Positions 1 through 12,003 of a DNA stretch of 45,357 nucleotides are shown one piece after another; the stretch's first letter is position 1; every line of letters begins with the position of its first letter. The stretch comes from Gilliamella sp. Lep-s35. GTDB lineage: Bacteria > Pseudomonadota > Gammaproteobacteria > Enterobacterales > Orbaceae. The notes under the pieces were generated by a model that was not told the origin of the DNA, did no database searches, and saw only the letters and a program-made list of their open reading frames with translations. The stretch spans positions 1-45,357 of the forward strand of contig NZ_WTEX01000019.1 in the NCBI RefSeq assembly GCF_009795845.1, given 5' to 3'. Position numbers and translations under genes: made by a program.

Positions 1-200
1 TTTCTGCCGAATGGCGTTTACTTGTGATAACCGGTTTTTGTGGAGGGCTATCAACCTTTTCAACTTTTTCAGCCGAAATTGTTAATTTTTTACAAGAAGG
101 TCGAATATCTTGGGGCTTAGCAGCCATATTGATTCATGTAATTGGCTCAGTTTTAATGACATTCTTAGGGATTTTATCGTACCAATATTTGCGATCTTAA
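1..200 (+). CDS. crcB: CrcB/FluC fluoride channel, C-terminal part (5' end outside window)
   Basis: Partial reading frame entering from the left edge and ending at TAA 198-200; 66 codons are visible. The translation contains [15 protein letters not shown], the conserved Gly/Thr/Phe-rich motif of the CrcB (FluC) family, small dimeric inner-membrane channels that export fluoride. The rest is one hydrophobic helix ending [11 protein letters not shown], which matches the last transmembrane segment of a protein of about 125 residues. The 5' half and any regulatory region, such as a fluoride riboswitch, lie outside the window. Confidence 0.85.
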   Translation, partial: SAEWRLLVITGFCGGLSTFSTFSAEIVNFLQEGRISWGLAAILIHVIGSVLMTFLGILSYQYLRS

Positions 201-245
201 AGTGATTAAATTAACAAATAATACAAAAAATAATCATAAATAGAG

Positions 246-274
246 TTTACAACACCTAAATACTGTATTAATAT
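246..274 (+). promoter_or_regulatory. sigma70-type promoter of sulA
   Basis: TTTACA at 246-251 and TAATAT at 269-274 are separated by 17 bases. The -10 hexamer lies inside the first LexA-like box, so LexA binding would block RNA polymerase. Confidence 0.5.
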
Positions 275-293
275 ACACTGTATATAGACACAG
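263..293 (+). promoter_or_regulatory. two abutting LexA (SOS) boxes upstream of sulA
   Basis: The box at 278-293 (CTGTATATAGACACAG) is a perfect CTGT-N8-ACAG LexA operator. A second one at 263-278 (CTGTATTAATATACAC) has one mismatch in the right half-site. The two share base 278, so their centres are 15 bases apart, and they cover the -10 region and likely start point of sulA. Tight SOS control is the expected reading. Confidence 0.85.
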
Positions 294-306
294 TATTGAG
301 GTTATT

Positions 307-696
307 ATGTTAATTGAACATTCATCACAACAACTTATGGCAATTCATTTTGAATCACCTTTTCAACAACTGTTACAACAACAACGCCCTTTATTAAAAT
401 CACTTAATAAAGCCAAAAAATGGCAATTATGGCTTTCTGAACGCCCAATGTTAAAACGTTCATGGATCAATACGGCTGGGTTAGACAAACAAAAAGTTGT
501 TCATTTAAGTAATTTAAAAAATGAAAATCTAATATCGACAATAGAAAAGGCTTTACGAAGCCAAACCTGTAGTTATATCGTTGCTTGCATCAACAATCTC
601 AATGAACAAGACAAACAACGATTACAGCAAGCCGTATTATCAAGCAATACCTGTCTACTTTTAGTCAACGACAAACAGCCAATTCAATATCATTAA
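307..696 (+). CDS. sulA: SulA, SOS-induced cell division inhibitor
   Basis: Encodes 129 residues; ATG at 307 is preceded by GAGG at 299-302. The segment from FQQLLQQQ through KKWQLWLSE, RSWINTAGLDKQKVVHLS and EKALRSQTCSYIV follows the core of enterobacterial SulA, which binds FtsZ and blocks Z-ring assembly during DNA damage. E. coli SulA is 169 residues; this protein is shorter at both ends and ends soon after the conserved core, lacking most of the tail that makes SulA a Lon substrate. Two LexA boxes directly upstream support the assignment. dinB, at 27.8 kb, is a second likely SOS gene in the window. Confidence 0.85.
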   Translation: MLIEHSSQQLMAIHFESPFQQLLQQQRPLLKSLNKAKKWQLWLSERPMLKRSWINTAGLDKQKVVHLSNLKNENLISTIEKALRSQTCSYIVACINNLNEQDKQRLQQAVLSSNTCLLLVNDKQPIQYH

Positions 697-710
697 ATTA
701 CAGAATATGG

Positions 711-985
711 CTAACAAGACAAATACAGTTGAGTTAGTCGTTTTCGATCAACTTTACCAATCTTTGTCATGGGCAATTGATCAATAATATTGATCTTTTT
801 CGGCATTTGATAACGGGCAATTTGAGGCTTTAACCACCCCAATAATACTGTTTCGGTTAATTTACTATTAGGTACTAAAACAACAAAAGCCATTAACCGT
901 TGCCCAAATTCAGTATCCCAGTAATACTAATCATTTTATGCTGTAAAGACTGTGTTAACTGGCAAAAATTAGGCTTGCGTATAGG
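711..985 (-). pseudogene. acyl-CoA synthetase/AMP-dependent ligase, C-terminal remnant
   Basis: The minus strand at 711-926 reads YYWDTEFGQRLMAFVVLVP, later LPMTKIGKVDRKRL. These are the C-terminal subdomain motifs of AMP-forming acyl-CoA ligases, the final Lys of PxTxxGKxxR being the adenylation lysine. The frame is closed by TAG at 927-929, but another frame further upstream reads LTQSLQHKMISITGI, the segment that should precede DTEFGQRL. The gene is therefore broken by a frameshift near 915-918. Nothing of the large N-terminal domain is visible between 985 and the TetR gene, so this is a decayed 3' fragment. Its original substrate class cannot be told. Confidence 0.7.
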
Positions 986-1088
986 AAAAAGGAGATAATT
1001 AAGCAACTCAGTGAAAATCTTCATCTATCAATAATTAATATTTTAACGTAACAGTATAAAATTAATGCTAAATTACTTTAGGATTCAA

Positions 1089-1718
1089 TTACACTTTTAA
1101 TGCATCTTGCCGAGCTTGGTTAATTACTGCTTTTGCTATCCACTGCGTTAACGATATAATTTGTTGATTATCCAATTTCCAAATATCTTTTAACACCATA
1201 AATATTTCTGATCCATAAATAATTGAAATAGAATAAATTACTTGATTATAAATTTCATCAGGTAACTCAGTTTTGAGTGGTAATAATATTGTTGAAAGGA
1301 TTTCTTTTCGATTACCTCTAACCAATTTTTTAGTTTGCAATGATGATGAGGCTCGTTCTGTTGCCCATTGTTGTAATGAAAGCCTCAATGCAGCACGTAG
1401 CGCTCCTTCATGTTTTAACATTTGAGGAAAGGCAAAAGCTAAAAAATCATTAAGTTGTTCTTCTACATTCTGTTTTTGGGAATGCCAACTAAAAATAGGT
1501 CCTAACGAGCTTGCCACCACAGCTGCAATTAAATCACTTTGTGTAGGAAAATAACGATAAGCTGTTGCTCTTGAAATACCTGATTTATCAGCTAATTCAG
1601 TTATAGTAAGTTCATACCCTTGTTCTAATGCTTCTAATGCAGTATTAATTAAACGTTCATAAGTCCGCTTTTTTACGCCTGCATATGTTGAAGAAGAGAT
1701 TAAATTATTTTGAATCAT
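1089..1718 (-). CDS. TetR/AcrR-family transcriptional regulator
   Basis: Encodes 209 residues from ATG 1718; a TTG at 1733 would add five residues, and neither has a clear ribosome-binding site. Residues around 38-65 read LTITELADKSGISRATAYRYF, the TetR helix-turn-helix with its typical SRATAYRYFP recognition helix. The remainder is an all-helical ligand-binding domain of normal family length, without recognisable ligand motifs. The gene is divergent from the Tm-1-like pair, separated by about 180 bases with a perfect 8+8 inverted repeat, so it most likely represses that pair and possibly itself. The inducer is unknown. Confidence 0.85.
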   Translation of the reverse strand: MIQNNLISSSTYAGVKKRTYERLINTALEALEQGYELTITELADKSGISRATAYRYFPTQSDLIAAVVASSLGPIFSWHSQKQNVEEQLNDFLAFAFPQMLKHEGALRAALRLSLQQWATERASSSLQTKKLVRGNRKEILSTILLPLKTELPDEIYNQVIYSISIIYGSEIFMVLKDIWKLDNQQIISLTQWIAKAVINQARQDALKV

Positions 1719-1800
1719 TGGGCATATATTCAATTTTTATTAATTATGGATATGATACATCATATTTAATAAATTAGTTAAAATTTATCATTTAATAAAT

Positions 1801-1822
1801 AAATGAGACTTCATTCTCATTT
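1801..1822. promoter_or_regulatory. candidate TetR-type operator
   Basis: AAATGAGA (1801-1808) and TCTCATTT (1815-1822) form a perfect inverted repeat with a six-base centre. It lies just upstream of a TATAAT at 1828-1833, so a bound dimer would overlap the -35 zone of the gene starting at 1898. Size and position fit a TetR dimer operator. That it is bound by the neighbouring regulator is inference. Confidence 0.5.
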
Positions 1823-1897
1823 TGATATATAATGTTTAACAATTAACCACTCTTTGGTTATAAATACTCACCAAATTAACTTAGTTAGGAGTAATAA

Positions 1898-3106
1898 ATG
1901 ACATCACCTAGTACAATTTATTTGGTCACAACATTAGACACTAAAGGGGAAGAAATCATTTATATCAAAAACCTCCTAAATTTAAGAAATCTTAATTGTA
2001 AAATCGTTGATATTTCTACACAACCTCATCAATTTAATCATTTAGCAACGATTGAAGCTGAAACTGTTGCTAATTACCATCCAAATGGTAAACAAGCTGT
2101 TTTTTGTGGAGACAGAGGTAAAGCAATTGTTGCAATGGCTGATGCATTTAAATTATTTTTGATAGCTCAAAATGATGTAGAAGCCATACTAGGGTTAGGT
2201 GGTTCAGGTGGAACAGCCTTAATTACTCCGGCTATGCAATCACTAGCTGTTGGAGTTCCTAAACTGATGGTATCAACAATGGCATCAGGCGATATTTCTG
2301 GTTATATTGGTGCAAGTGATATTGCAATGATGTACTCAGTTACAGATATTGCAGGTATTAATGTCATATCTAGAAAAGTTTTAACCAATGCTGCAAACTT
2401 TATTGCAGGTTCGGTTCTTTTTAAAAGCCAAGATATGATTGAAGATAAACCTGCAATTGGCTTGACAATGTTTGGTGTCACAACAAAGTGTGTTCAATCC
2501 GTATCAGCAAAATTACATAAACAATATGACTGTTTGGTTTTTCATGCAACAGGTAGTGGCGGTAAAGCCATGGAAAAGCTTGCCGACAGTCACCTATTAC
2601 ATGGGGTCCTTGATATCACAACAACCGAAGTATGTGATTATCTTTTCGGCGGAGTTTTAGCTTGTAATGAAGACCGTTTTGGTGCAATAGCTAGAAGCAA
2701 AATACCTTATATTGGTTCATGTGGTGCACTGGATATGGTTAATTTTGCAAGCCCTGATACAATTCCTGAAAAATATAAAGATCGTTTATTCTATCCACAT
2801 AATCCCCAAGTGACTTTAATGCGAACAACGCCAGAAGAAAACAAAAAAATGGCTAATTGGATCGCAAATAAACTTAACCAATGCCTAGGTTATGTGACTT
2901 TTATTATTCCAGAAGGTGGGTTTTCAGCGTTAGATATTGAAGGTGGAGCTTTTTGGTTACCACAAGCTAATCAAGCATTTATTGATGAGTTTGAAAAAAC
3001 TTTTATTCAAACTGACAAAAGAAAGTTAATAAAAACCCCTTATCACATAAATTCAGCAGAGTTTTGTGATCTAATCATCAACGAATTTGCAAATGTAATG
3101 AAATAA
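1898..3106 (+). CDS. UPF0261 / Tm-1-like ATP-binding protein
   Basis: Encodes 402 residues; ATG 1898 follows AGGAG. The opening [14 protein letters not shown] and the glycine-rich blocks [17 protein letters not shown] and [16 protein letters not shown] are characteristic of the UPF0261 family. This is the N-terminal ATP-binding half of the tomato Tm-1 protein, which inhibits tobamovirus RNA replication. Length is normal for the free-standing bacterial form. The next gene, 16 bases downstream, encodes the TIM-barrel half, so the two products probably act together. The bacterial function and substrate are not established. Likely controlled by the divergent TetR regulator. Confidence 0.85.
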   Translation: MTSPSTIYLVTTLDTKGEEIIYIKNLLNLRNLNCKIVDISTQPHQFNHLATIEAETVANYHPNGKQAVFCGDRGKAIVAMADAFKLFLIAQNDVEAILGLGGSGGTALITPAMQSLAVGVPKLMVSTMASGDISGYIGASDIAMMYSVTDIAGINVISRKVLTNAANFIAGSVLFKSQDMIEDKPAIGLTMFGVTTKCVQSVSAKLHKQYDCLVFHATGSGGKAMEKLADSHLLHGVLDITTTEVCDYLFGGVLACNEDRFGAIARSKIPYIGSCGALDMVNFASPDTIPEKYKDRLFYPHNPQVTLMRTTPEENKKMANWIANKLNQCLGYVTFIIPEGGFSALDIEGGAFWLPQANQAFIDEFEKTFIQTDKRKLIKTPYHINSAEFCDLIINEFANVMK

Positions 3107-3122
3107 ATATTTGGAGAATATA

Positions 3123-3953
3123 ATGAGTAGTCAACGTGCTCAATTGTTAAAAAAATTCCACGATATGATTAATAAAGGTCAATCAATTATTGGTGGTGGT
3201 GCTGGGACAGGATTATCAGCAAAATGTGAAGAAGCCTGTGGAATCGATCTTATTGTTATCTATAATTCAGGACGTTACCGTATGGCAGGTAGAGGTTCAT
3301 TAGCAGGATTACTAGCTTATGGCAATGCTAACGAAATTGTTATGGATATGGCAAAAGAAGTATTACCTGTAGTCAAACACACACCAGTGCTAGCAGGTGT
3401 AAACGGTACTGATCCATTTTGCCAGTTTGACCAATTTTTAGATAAAATTAAAGAAACAGGATTTGCTGGTGTACAAAACTTTCCAACTGTAGGGCTTATT
3501 GATGGCAATTTTAGAGCAAATCTAGAAGAAACAGGCATGGGATACGACTTAGAAGTGGAAATGATTCGTAAAGCACATGAAAAAGATCTACTTACAACAC
3601 CTTACGTATTTAGTGAACAAAATGCAATCGATATGGCTAAAGCGGGTGCTGATATTTTAGTACCTCATATGGGACTAACAACAGGTGGCAGCATTGGGGC
3701 AGAAACGGCATTAAAACTTGCAGATTGTGTACCATTAATCAATCAATGGGCCAAAGCAGCTAAAGCAATTCGCCCTGATATTATTATTTTATGCCATGGT
3801 GGCCCTATTGCCACTCCTGAAGATGCCGAATATATTTTAAATAATTGCCCTGATTGTAATGGATTTTATGGGGCAAGCTCAATGGAGCGCTTACCAACAG
3901 AAGTAGCACTAAAACAAACTACAAAACAATTTAAATCAATTCAACGACACTAA
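3123..3953 (+). CDS. TIM-barrel protein of the PEP-hydrolase-like / Tm-1 C-terminal family
   Basis: Encodes 276 residues. ATG 3123 is chosen because GGAG at 3113-3116 is well placed for it; an upstream TTG at 3111 overlaps that site. Sequence such as [33 protein letters not shown] and [13 protein letters not shown] matches the family annotated as phosphoenolpyruvate hydrolase-like or TIM-barrel signal transduction protein, equivalent to the C-terminal half of plant Tm-1. It is co-transcribed with the UPF0261 gene and followed by a terminator. The enzymatic reaction is not established for the family, so the hydrolase name should be read only as a homology label. Confidence 0.85.
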   Translation: MSSQRAQLLKKFHDMINKGQSIIGGGAGTGLSAKCEEACGIDLIVIYNSGRYRMAGRGSLAGLLAYGNANEIVMDMAKEVLPVVKHTPVLAGVNGTDPFCQFDQFLDKIKETGFAGVQNFPTVGLIDGNFRANLEETGMGYDLEVEMIRKAHEKDLLTTPYVFSEQNAIDMAKAGADILVPHMGLTTGGSIGAETALKLADCVPLINQWAKAAKAIRPDIIILCHGGPIATPEDAEYILNNCPDCNGFYGASSMERLPTEVALKQTTKQFKSIQRH

Positions 3954-3975
3954 CAATAATATAAGCAATAACGGT

Positions 3976-4003
3976 GCGACTAATTAGTCGCGCTGCTATT
4001 TTT
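3976..4003 (+). terminator. terminator after the Tm-1-like pair
   Basis: GCGACTAATTAGTCGC at 3976-3991 is a perfect palindrome followed by a T-rich stretch (TATTTTTG). It ends the two-gene unit before the his leader. Confidence 0.55.
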
Positions 4004-4168
4004 GTTATAGCGATTCCGATTAAGCAGAAATAATTTCTAACTACTTCCAAATATAGATAGAATTAACAAATCAATAAATTAAGCGTCAAAATTGCCTAGT
4101 TTTAAAGTTATGTTGAAATTATTGAGCTAATTATGCAAGCTATTTTTGAATAAAAAATCAAAAAAAAG

Positions 4169-4197
4169 TTGCGAGCAAATAAATTCTGTTATATTTT
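4169..4197 (+). promoter_or_regulatory. candidate his operon promoter
   Basis: TTGCGA (4169-4174) and TATTTT (4192-4197) are spaced by 17 bases, about 47 bases before the leader peptide start. An alternative -10 TATATT lies two bases earlier. The 4004-4168 stretch upstream shows nothing else that can be named. Confidence 0.35.
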
Positions 4198-4243
4198 GTT
4201 CAGTAGCTTTAATTATCAACTCAGTTAAAGGTTTTTTATTTTT

Positions 4244-4324
4244 ATGAATTGTTTTTGCGGTTTTGTTACTACTTTTGTTAATACAGATGTTATTAGTACA
4301 CATCATCATCACCATCATTCCTGA
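4244..4324 (+). CDS. hisL: his operon leader peptide HisL
   Basis: A 26-residue frame from ATG 4244 to TGA 4322-4324, with six consecutive histidine codons (CAT CAT CAT CAC CAT CAT, 4301-4318) followed by one serine. It lies directly before a terminator/antiterminator structure and hisG, as in enteric his operons. The E. coli leader is 16 residues with seven His; this one is longer at the N-terminus. Stalling on the His codons when charged tRNA-His is scarce would favour antitermination. The best ribosome site (AAAGG, about 12 bases upstream) is weak. Confidence 0.88.
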   Translation: MNCFCGFVTTFVNTDVISTHHHHHHS

Positions 4325-4326
4325 AT

Positions 4327-4424
4327 AGTCTTCGGGCGATTGGTGCTGGAAGACTTTGATCTTCCGGTGATATCGCAAAAGCAAGCAGAGAACCCTCGGA
4401 AGATCAAACTTCCGAGGGTTTTTT
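4327..4424 (+). terminator. his attenuator: pause hairpin, antiterminator and terminator
   Basis: AGTCTTC (4327-4333) pairs with GAAGACT (4349-4355), the pause hairpin next to the leader stop codon. The terminator is a perfect 12-bp stem, 4391-4402 with 4409-4420, loop ATCAAA, then a T-run. TTTGATCTTCCG (4355-4366) is exactly complementary to CGGAAGATCAAA (4397-4408), so it forms a competing 12-bp antiterminator that removes the left arm of the terminator. This is the classic histidine attenuation logic, seen directly in the sequence. Confidence 0.9.
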
Positions 4425-4465
4425 GTTTGTGGTTTATAAATTTTTAGATAACTTTGGAGAAAGAT

Positions 4466-5365
4466 ATGTTGGATAATTCGCGTTTACGCATTGCAATGCA
4501 AAAGTCAGGTCGATTAAGTGACGAATCAAAAAAATTACTTGCTCAATGTGGTATTAAAATTAATCTTCAAGAACAGCGTTTGATCGCTTTTGCCGAAAAT
4601 ATGCCAATTGATATTTTGCGTGTTCGTGATGATGATATCCCCGGATTGGTTATTGATGGTGTTGTCGATATTGGGATTGTCGGCGAAAATGTTTTAGAGG
4701 AGGAAGTATTAGATAGGCAAGCCGAAGGCGAAAACCCACAATTTAAAAAATTGCGCAGTTTAGATTTTGGTGGCTGTCGGTTGTCGATCGCAGCACCTCG
4801 TGATTTTGAGTATACAGGACCAGAATGTTTAAATGATTTACGTATTGCTACCACTTACCCTCACCTGCTCCGCCGTTATCTTGCTCAATATAATGTTAAC
4901 TTTAAAACCTGTTTGCTGAATGGTTCGGTCGAGGTTGCCCCTCGGGCTGGGCTTGCCGATGTAATTTGTGATTTGGTTTCGAGTGGTGCAACACTTGAGG
5001 CCAATGGACTAAAAGAGATCGAAGTTATCTATAAATCAAAAGCCTGCTTAATTCAACGTCAAGGTGAAATGTCGCCAATAAAACAGGCGTTAATCGATAA
5101 AATTATGACACGCATTCAAGGCGTTATTCAGGCTCGTGAGTCCAAATATATTATGCTCCATGCCCCTACCGAGGTGTTAGATGATATTGTTGCGCTATTG
5201 CCGGGTGCCGAAAACCCAACCATTTTGCCACTCACTGGCGAGCAAAATCGTGTTGCGCTACATATGGTGAGTAGTGAATCGCTTTTTTGGGAAACCATGG
5301 AAAAATTAAAAACATTAGGCGCAAGTTCAATTCTTGTATTACCAATTGAAAAAATGATGGAGTAA
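4466..5365 (+). CDS. hisG: ATP phosphoribosyltransferase HisG
   Basis: First enzyme of histidine synthesis: ATP plus PRPP gives phosphoribosyl-ATP. Encodes 299 residues, the length of the long, hexameric enteric form with a C-terminal regulatory domain, so HisZ is not needed. [13 protein letters not shown] at the start, [16 protein letters not shown] (PRPP loop) and the terminal [14 protein letters not shown] match E. coli HisG almost residue for residue. ATG 4466 is chosen over a TTG at 4454 because GGAGA lies at 4456-4460. The histidine-binding C-terminal domain suggests feedback inhibition in addition to attenuation. Confidence 0.97.
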   Translation: MLDNSRLRIAMQKSGRLSDESKKLLAQCGIKINLQEQRLIAFAENMPIDILRVRDDDIPGLVIDGVVDIGIVGENVLEEEVLDRQAEGENPQFKKLRSLDFGGCRLSIAAPRDFEYTGPECLNDLRIATTYPHLLRRYLAQYNVNFKTCLLNGSVEVAPRAGLADVICDLVSSGATLEANGLKEIEVIYKSKACLIQRQGEMSPIKQALIDKIMTRIQGVIQARESKYIMLHAPTEVLDDIVALLPGAENPTILPLTGEQNRVALHMVSSESLFWETMEKLKTLGASSILVLPIEKMME

Positions 5366-5369
5366 TAAG

Positions 5370-6671
5370 ATGAAACTTTCTTATTGGCAACAATGTACTG
5401 ACGTTCAACGAAAGAAACTACTGACTCGCCCAGCAATTAATGCTTCAGATTCGATTAGCAAGGCAGTAGCCGATATTTTGGCACAAGTAAAGCAGCACGG
5501 CGATGAGGCTCTAAAAGCATTAAGTAACAAATTTGATAAAGTCCAAATTGAGCAAATAAAGCTTACAAAAGAAGACATAAAAGCCGCCGCAAATCGTGTT
5601 AATCCTGAATTAAAACAAGCCATGCAATTAGCGGTTGCCAACATTGAAAAATTCCACCAAGCACAAGCCTATCAATCTATTACGGTTGAAACAATGGCAG
5701 GCGTAAAATGCCAGTTAGTTACTCGCCCTATTGATTCGGTTGGGCTTTATATTCCAGGCGGTTCAGCCCCTTTATTATCTACTGTGTTAATGCTTGCAAC
5801 ACCAGCTAAAATTGCGGGTTGTCGTCAAGTTATTTTATGTTCGCCACCGCCCATTGCTGATGAGATTTTATATGCCGCACAGTTGTGTGGTGTTAGCGAG
5901 GTTTATCAATTAGGCGGTGCGCAAGCCATTGGTGCAATGGCACTAGGTACCGAGTCGGTTCCTAAAGTCGATAAGATTTTTGGTCCTGGAAATGCCTACG
6001 TTACCGAGGCTAAACGACAAGTCAGTCAGCGACTTGATGGCGCAGCCATTGATATGCCAGCTGGTCCGTCTGAAGTGTTAGTGATTGCAGATAGTTCAGC
6101 AAATCCTGCTTTTATTGCTGCCGATCTTTTGTCGCAAGCTGAACATGGTCCTGATTCACAAGTTATTTTGTTAACACCTGATGAAAAAATAGCACAAGCA
6201 GTATCGATTGAAGTCGATAAGCAACTTACGCAACTATCGCGCCAAAATATCGCTAAAAAAGCATTACAAGAAAGTCGCCTCATTGTAACTAAAGATTTGG
6301 ATGAATGTGTTGCTATTAGCAATCGCTATGGTCCCGAACACTTAATTATTCAAACTACGAATGCGGATGAATTAGTTGAACAAATTACTAGTGCTGGCTC
6401 GATCTTCTTGGGTGATTGGTCACCGGAGTCAGCAGGTGATTATGCTTCAGGAACCAATCATGTATTACCAACTTATGGTTATACAGCCACATATTCTAGC
6501 CTTGGGCTTGCTGATTTTCAAAAACGTATGACAGTGCAAAAATTAACACCAGAAGGTTTAAAAGCCATTGGTCATGCGGTTGAGTTGATGGCAGAAGCAG
6601 AACAACTCACTGCCCACAAACAGGCGGTTAGCCTTAGGCTTGCGGTATTAAATTCAATAAATCAAAAATAG
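5370..6671 (+). CDS. hisD: histidinol dehydrogenase HisD
   Basis: NAD-dependent, zinc-containing enzyme for the last two oxidations, L-histidinol to L-histidine. Encodes 433 residues, normal length. Diagnostic stretches include [33 protein letters not shown] and [12 protein letters not shown], the last carrying Gln/His zinc and substrate ligands, and [10 protein letters not shown] near the catalytic Glu-His pair. The start follows the hisG stop by four bases, consistent with coupled translation. Confidence 0.97.
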   Translation: MKLSYWQQCTDVQRKKLLTRPAINASDSISKAVADILAQVKQHGDEALKALSNKFDKVQIEQIKLTKEDIKAAANRVNPELKQAMQLAVANIEKFHQAQAYQSITVETMAGVKCQLVTRPIDSVGLYIPGGSAPLLSTVLMLATPAKIAGCRQVILCSPPPIADEILYAAQLCGVSEVYQLGGAQAIGAMALGTESVPKVDKIFGPGNAYVTEAKRQVSQRLDGAAIDMPAGPSEVLVIADSSANPAFIAADLLSQAEHGPDSQVILLTPDEKIAQAVSIEVDKQLTQLSRQNIAKKALQESRLIVTKDLDECVAISNRYGPEHLIIQTTNADELVEQITSAGSIFLGDWSPESAGDYASGTNHVLPTYGYTATYSSLGLADFQKRMTVQKLTPEGLKAIGHAVELMAEAEQLTAHKQAVSLRLAVLNSINQK

Positions 6672-6680
6672 GTGGCTTAA

Positions 6681-7739
<1,059 letters not shown>

Positions 7740-7747
7740 GAGTAAAT

Positions 7748-8815
7748 ATGTTACAAAAATACTTATTTATTGATCGAGACGGTACATTAATTACCGAACC
7801 GCCCGTTGACTTTCAAGTTGATCGTTTTGATAAGCTGGCTTTTGAGCCAAATGTGATCCCTGCGCTTCTTAAATTGCAAGCTGTTGGTTATAAGTTGGTG
7901 ATGGTGACCAATCAAGATGGACTTGGTACAAGTAGTTATCCGCAAGCCGATTTTGATGGTCCGCATAATTTGATGATGCAGATTTTTAAATCACAAGGGG
8001 TTAATTTTGAGGATGTCTTAATTTGCCCACACTTTCCAGAAGATAATTGTGAGTGTCGTAAGCCGAAAATCCAATTAGTTTTGCCATATCTTACTAGTGG
8101 TAAATTAGATAAACAAAACAGTTATGTTATTGGTGACAGGGTCACAGATATTCAATTGGCTGAAAACATGCAAATCCAAGGATTACGCTATCATCCTGAA
8201 AATTTAAATTGGAGCGAAATCGCCCAACGATTAACCACTAAAGATCGTTATGCAAAAGTTGAACGCAATACCAAAGAAACAAAAATACAAGTTGAAGTGT
8301 GGCTTGATCGCCAAGGTGATAGTCATATCAATACCGGGATCGGTTTTTTTGATCATATGCTTGATCAAATTGCGACTCATGGCGGTATTAAGCTCAATAT
8401 TCAAGTTGATGGCGATTTGCATATTGATGATCATCATACTATCGAAGATACTGGGCTTGTCTTGGGCGAGGCTTTAAAAATAGCGCTCGGTGATAAGCGT
8501 GGTATTACTCGCTATGCCTCTGTTATTCCGATGGATGAGTGTTTAGCAAAATGTGCAATGGATATTTCAGGTCGTCCTTATCTTAAATTTTCGGCTCAGT
8601 TTACTCACCAGAAAGTGGGCGATATGAGCACGCAAATGGTTGAGCACTTTTTTTATTCAATCAGCTATGCAATGGCAATTACCTTGCATATTGAAACCAC
8701 AGGTGATAATGATCATCATAAAGTAGAAAGTCTGTTTAAGGCTTTTGCTCGTACTTTAAAACAAGCAATTAAAATTGAAAGTGATCGACTACCTAGCTCA
8801 AAAGGAGTGCTATAA
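7748..8815 (+). CDS. hisB: bifunctional histidinol-phosphatase / IGP dehydratase HisB
   Basis: Encodes 355 residues, the bifunctional enteric form. Residues 1-165 are a HAD-type histidinol phosphatase ([25 protein letters not shown] zinc-binding cysteines). Residues from about 168 on are imidazoleglycerol-phosphate dehydratase ([42 protein letters not shown]), with the two HH motifs that bind manganese. The frame is open further upstream, but ATG 7748 after AGGAG aligns with E. coli HisB, and earlier starts lie inside hisC. Confidence 0.97.
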   Translation: MLQKYLFIDRDGTLITEPPVDFQVDRFDKLAFEPNVIPALLKLQAVGYKLVMVTNQDGLGTSSYPQADFDGPHNLMMQIFKSQGVNFEDVLICPHFPEDNCECRKPKIQLVLPYLTSGKLDKQNSYVIGDRVTDIQLAENMQIQGLRYHPENLNWSEIAQRLTTKDRYAKVERNTKETKIQVEVWLDRQGDSHINTGIGFFDHMLDQIATHGGIKLNIQVDGDLHIDDHHTIEDTGLVLGEALKIALGDKRGITRYASVIPMDECLAKCAMDISGRPYLKFSAQFTHQKVGDMSTQMVEHFFYSISYAMAITLHIETTGDNDHHKVESLFKAFARTLKQAIKIESDRLPSSKGVL

Positions 8816-10909
<2,094 letters not shown>

Positions 10910-10916
<7 letters not shown>

Positions 10917-11566
10917 CTCAAAATTGCGATACAAAATTAGATTTACAGCAATTAAATTCACAACAACTAGATTTGCAACGACTGGATTGGCAAAAAGTAA
11001 ACAATCTAATGCCGGTGATTATTCAGCATTATGTTTCGGGTGATGTGTTAATGCTAGGCTATATGAATCAAGAGGCATTAGCACAAACGCAAAATAGCGG
11101 TAAAGTGACATTTTATTCACGTACCAAACAACGCCTTTGGACTAAAGGCGAAACGTCTGGTAACTTTTTAAATGTGATGAGTATTTCAACCGATTGTGAT
11201 AATGATACTTTGCTGATTTTAGTTGATCCAGTTGGCCCAACTTGCCATACCGGCTCAACAAGTTGTTTTGCTTCGACTAAAACCCAATGGGGATTTTTAT
11301 TTGAATTAGAACAGTTAATTGCAGGGCGCAAAAATGCTGATCCTAAATCATCATATACCGCTAAACTCTATCATGATGGCACCAAACGTATTGCTCAGAA
11401 AGTTGGCGAGGAAGGTGTTGAAACAGCACTAGCAGCAACCGTACATGATCGCGAAGAATTAAAAAATGAATCTGCTGATTTGGTTTATCATCTTTTAGTT
11501 TTACTTCAAGATCAAAATCTGTCACTGCAAGATGTCATTGGTATTTTAAAAGCAAGACATAAATAA
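10910..11566 (+). CDS. hisI: bifunctional phosphoribosyl-AMP cyclohydrolase / phosphoribosyl-ATP pyrophosphatase HisI (HisIE)
   Basis: Encodes 218 residues. The HisI cyclohydrolase domain ([44 protein letters not shown]; Zn/Mg ligands) is followed by the HisE pyrophosphohydrolase domain ([33 protein letters not shown]-like helix). The N-terminus before LDWQKV carries an extra, internally repetitive stretch ([18 protein letters not shown]) compared with E. coli. Last gene of the operon; a terminator follows ten bases later. Confidence 0.96.
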
Positions 11567-11575
11567 TAAACCTAG

Positions 11576-11609
11576 CTAAAGTGTAAACCTTATTACACTT
11601 TAGTTTAAC
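11576..11609 (+). terminator. his operon terminator
   Basis: CTAAAGTGTAA (11576-11586) pairs perfectly with TTACACTTTAG (11593-11603) over a six-base loop and is followed by TTTAACTTTATTT. Confidence 0.8.
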
Positions 11610-11628
11610 TTTATTTGTTAGTTAGCAT

Positions 11629-11994
11629 AAAATTTAGGAAAGCACCAACTTGTTTACCCTTCATGATTAAAATAATCCGCTAAAAAACCAAGTTTTGAGT
11701 TTTTAATCTTTAAGTTATAAAAAGCTAGCCAAACAATAAAAAAACAGCATCCTCACATCAAGTGGGGCGATTTATTGGTTTATTTGACCGGTTATTTTGT
11801 AAAAAATATTCAGGAGTCTATACCGTTTTAAATCCATAACAAATTGATTTAAATAAAAAAGTAAAAAAGTCTAACAACACCGCAAGGCCAATATTTCAGC
11901 CTTTTTACCGTATCAAAAAAACAAACAAATCCGCCATTTTTGTTAAAAACTTTCAGGAACGCACTACATTTATGTAAAAAATCTAAAAAAATCA
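11629..11994. repeat. non-coding stretch with dispersed intergenic repeats
   Basis: No credible gene lies between the his terminator and 12004. The stretch holds diverged copies of short sequences also found at 34.4-34.7 kb. 11649-11686 matches 34375-34413 (core ATGATTAAAATAATCCGC against ATGATCAAAATAATCTGC). 11931-11994 matches 34671-34734 (CGCCATTTTTGT, TTTCAGGAA, TTTATGTAAAAA). Partial versions occur at 11637-11660 (GGAAAGCACCAACTTGTTTA) and 11795-11815 (TTTTGTAAAAAATATTCAGG). They look like degenerate copies of an unknown family-specific intergenic element. Confidence 0.5.
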
Positions 11995-12003
11995 GACCTG
12001 TAA

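Noticed and set aside
4285-4326. Alternative leader frame (MLLVHIIITIIPE) over the His codons
   Set aside because: It reads the CATCAT tract out of phase. The six-His frame with the stop at 4322-4324 fits the attenuator and the operon's product.
4127-4384. 85-codon minus-strand frame opposite the his leader
   Set aside because: It covers the leader peptide and attenuator on the other strand, has no family resemblance and no ribosome-binding site.
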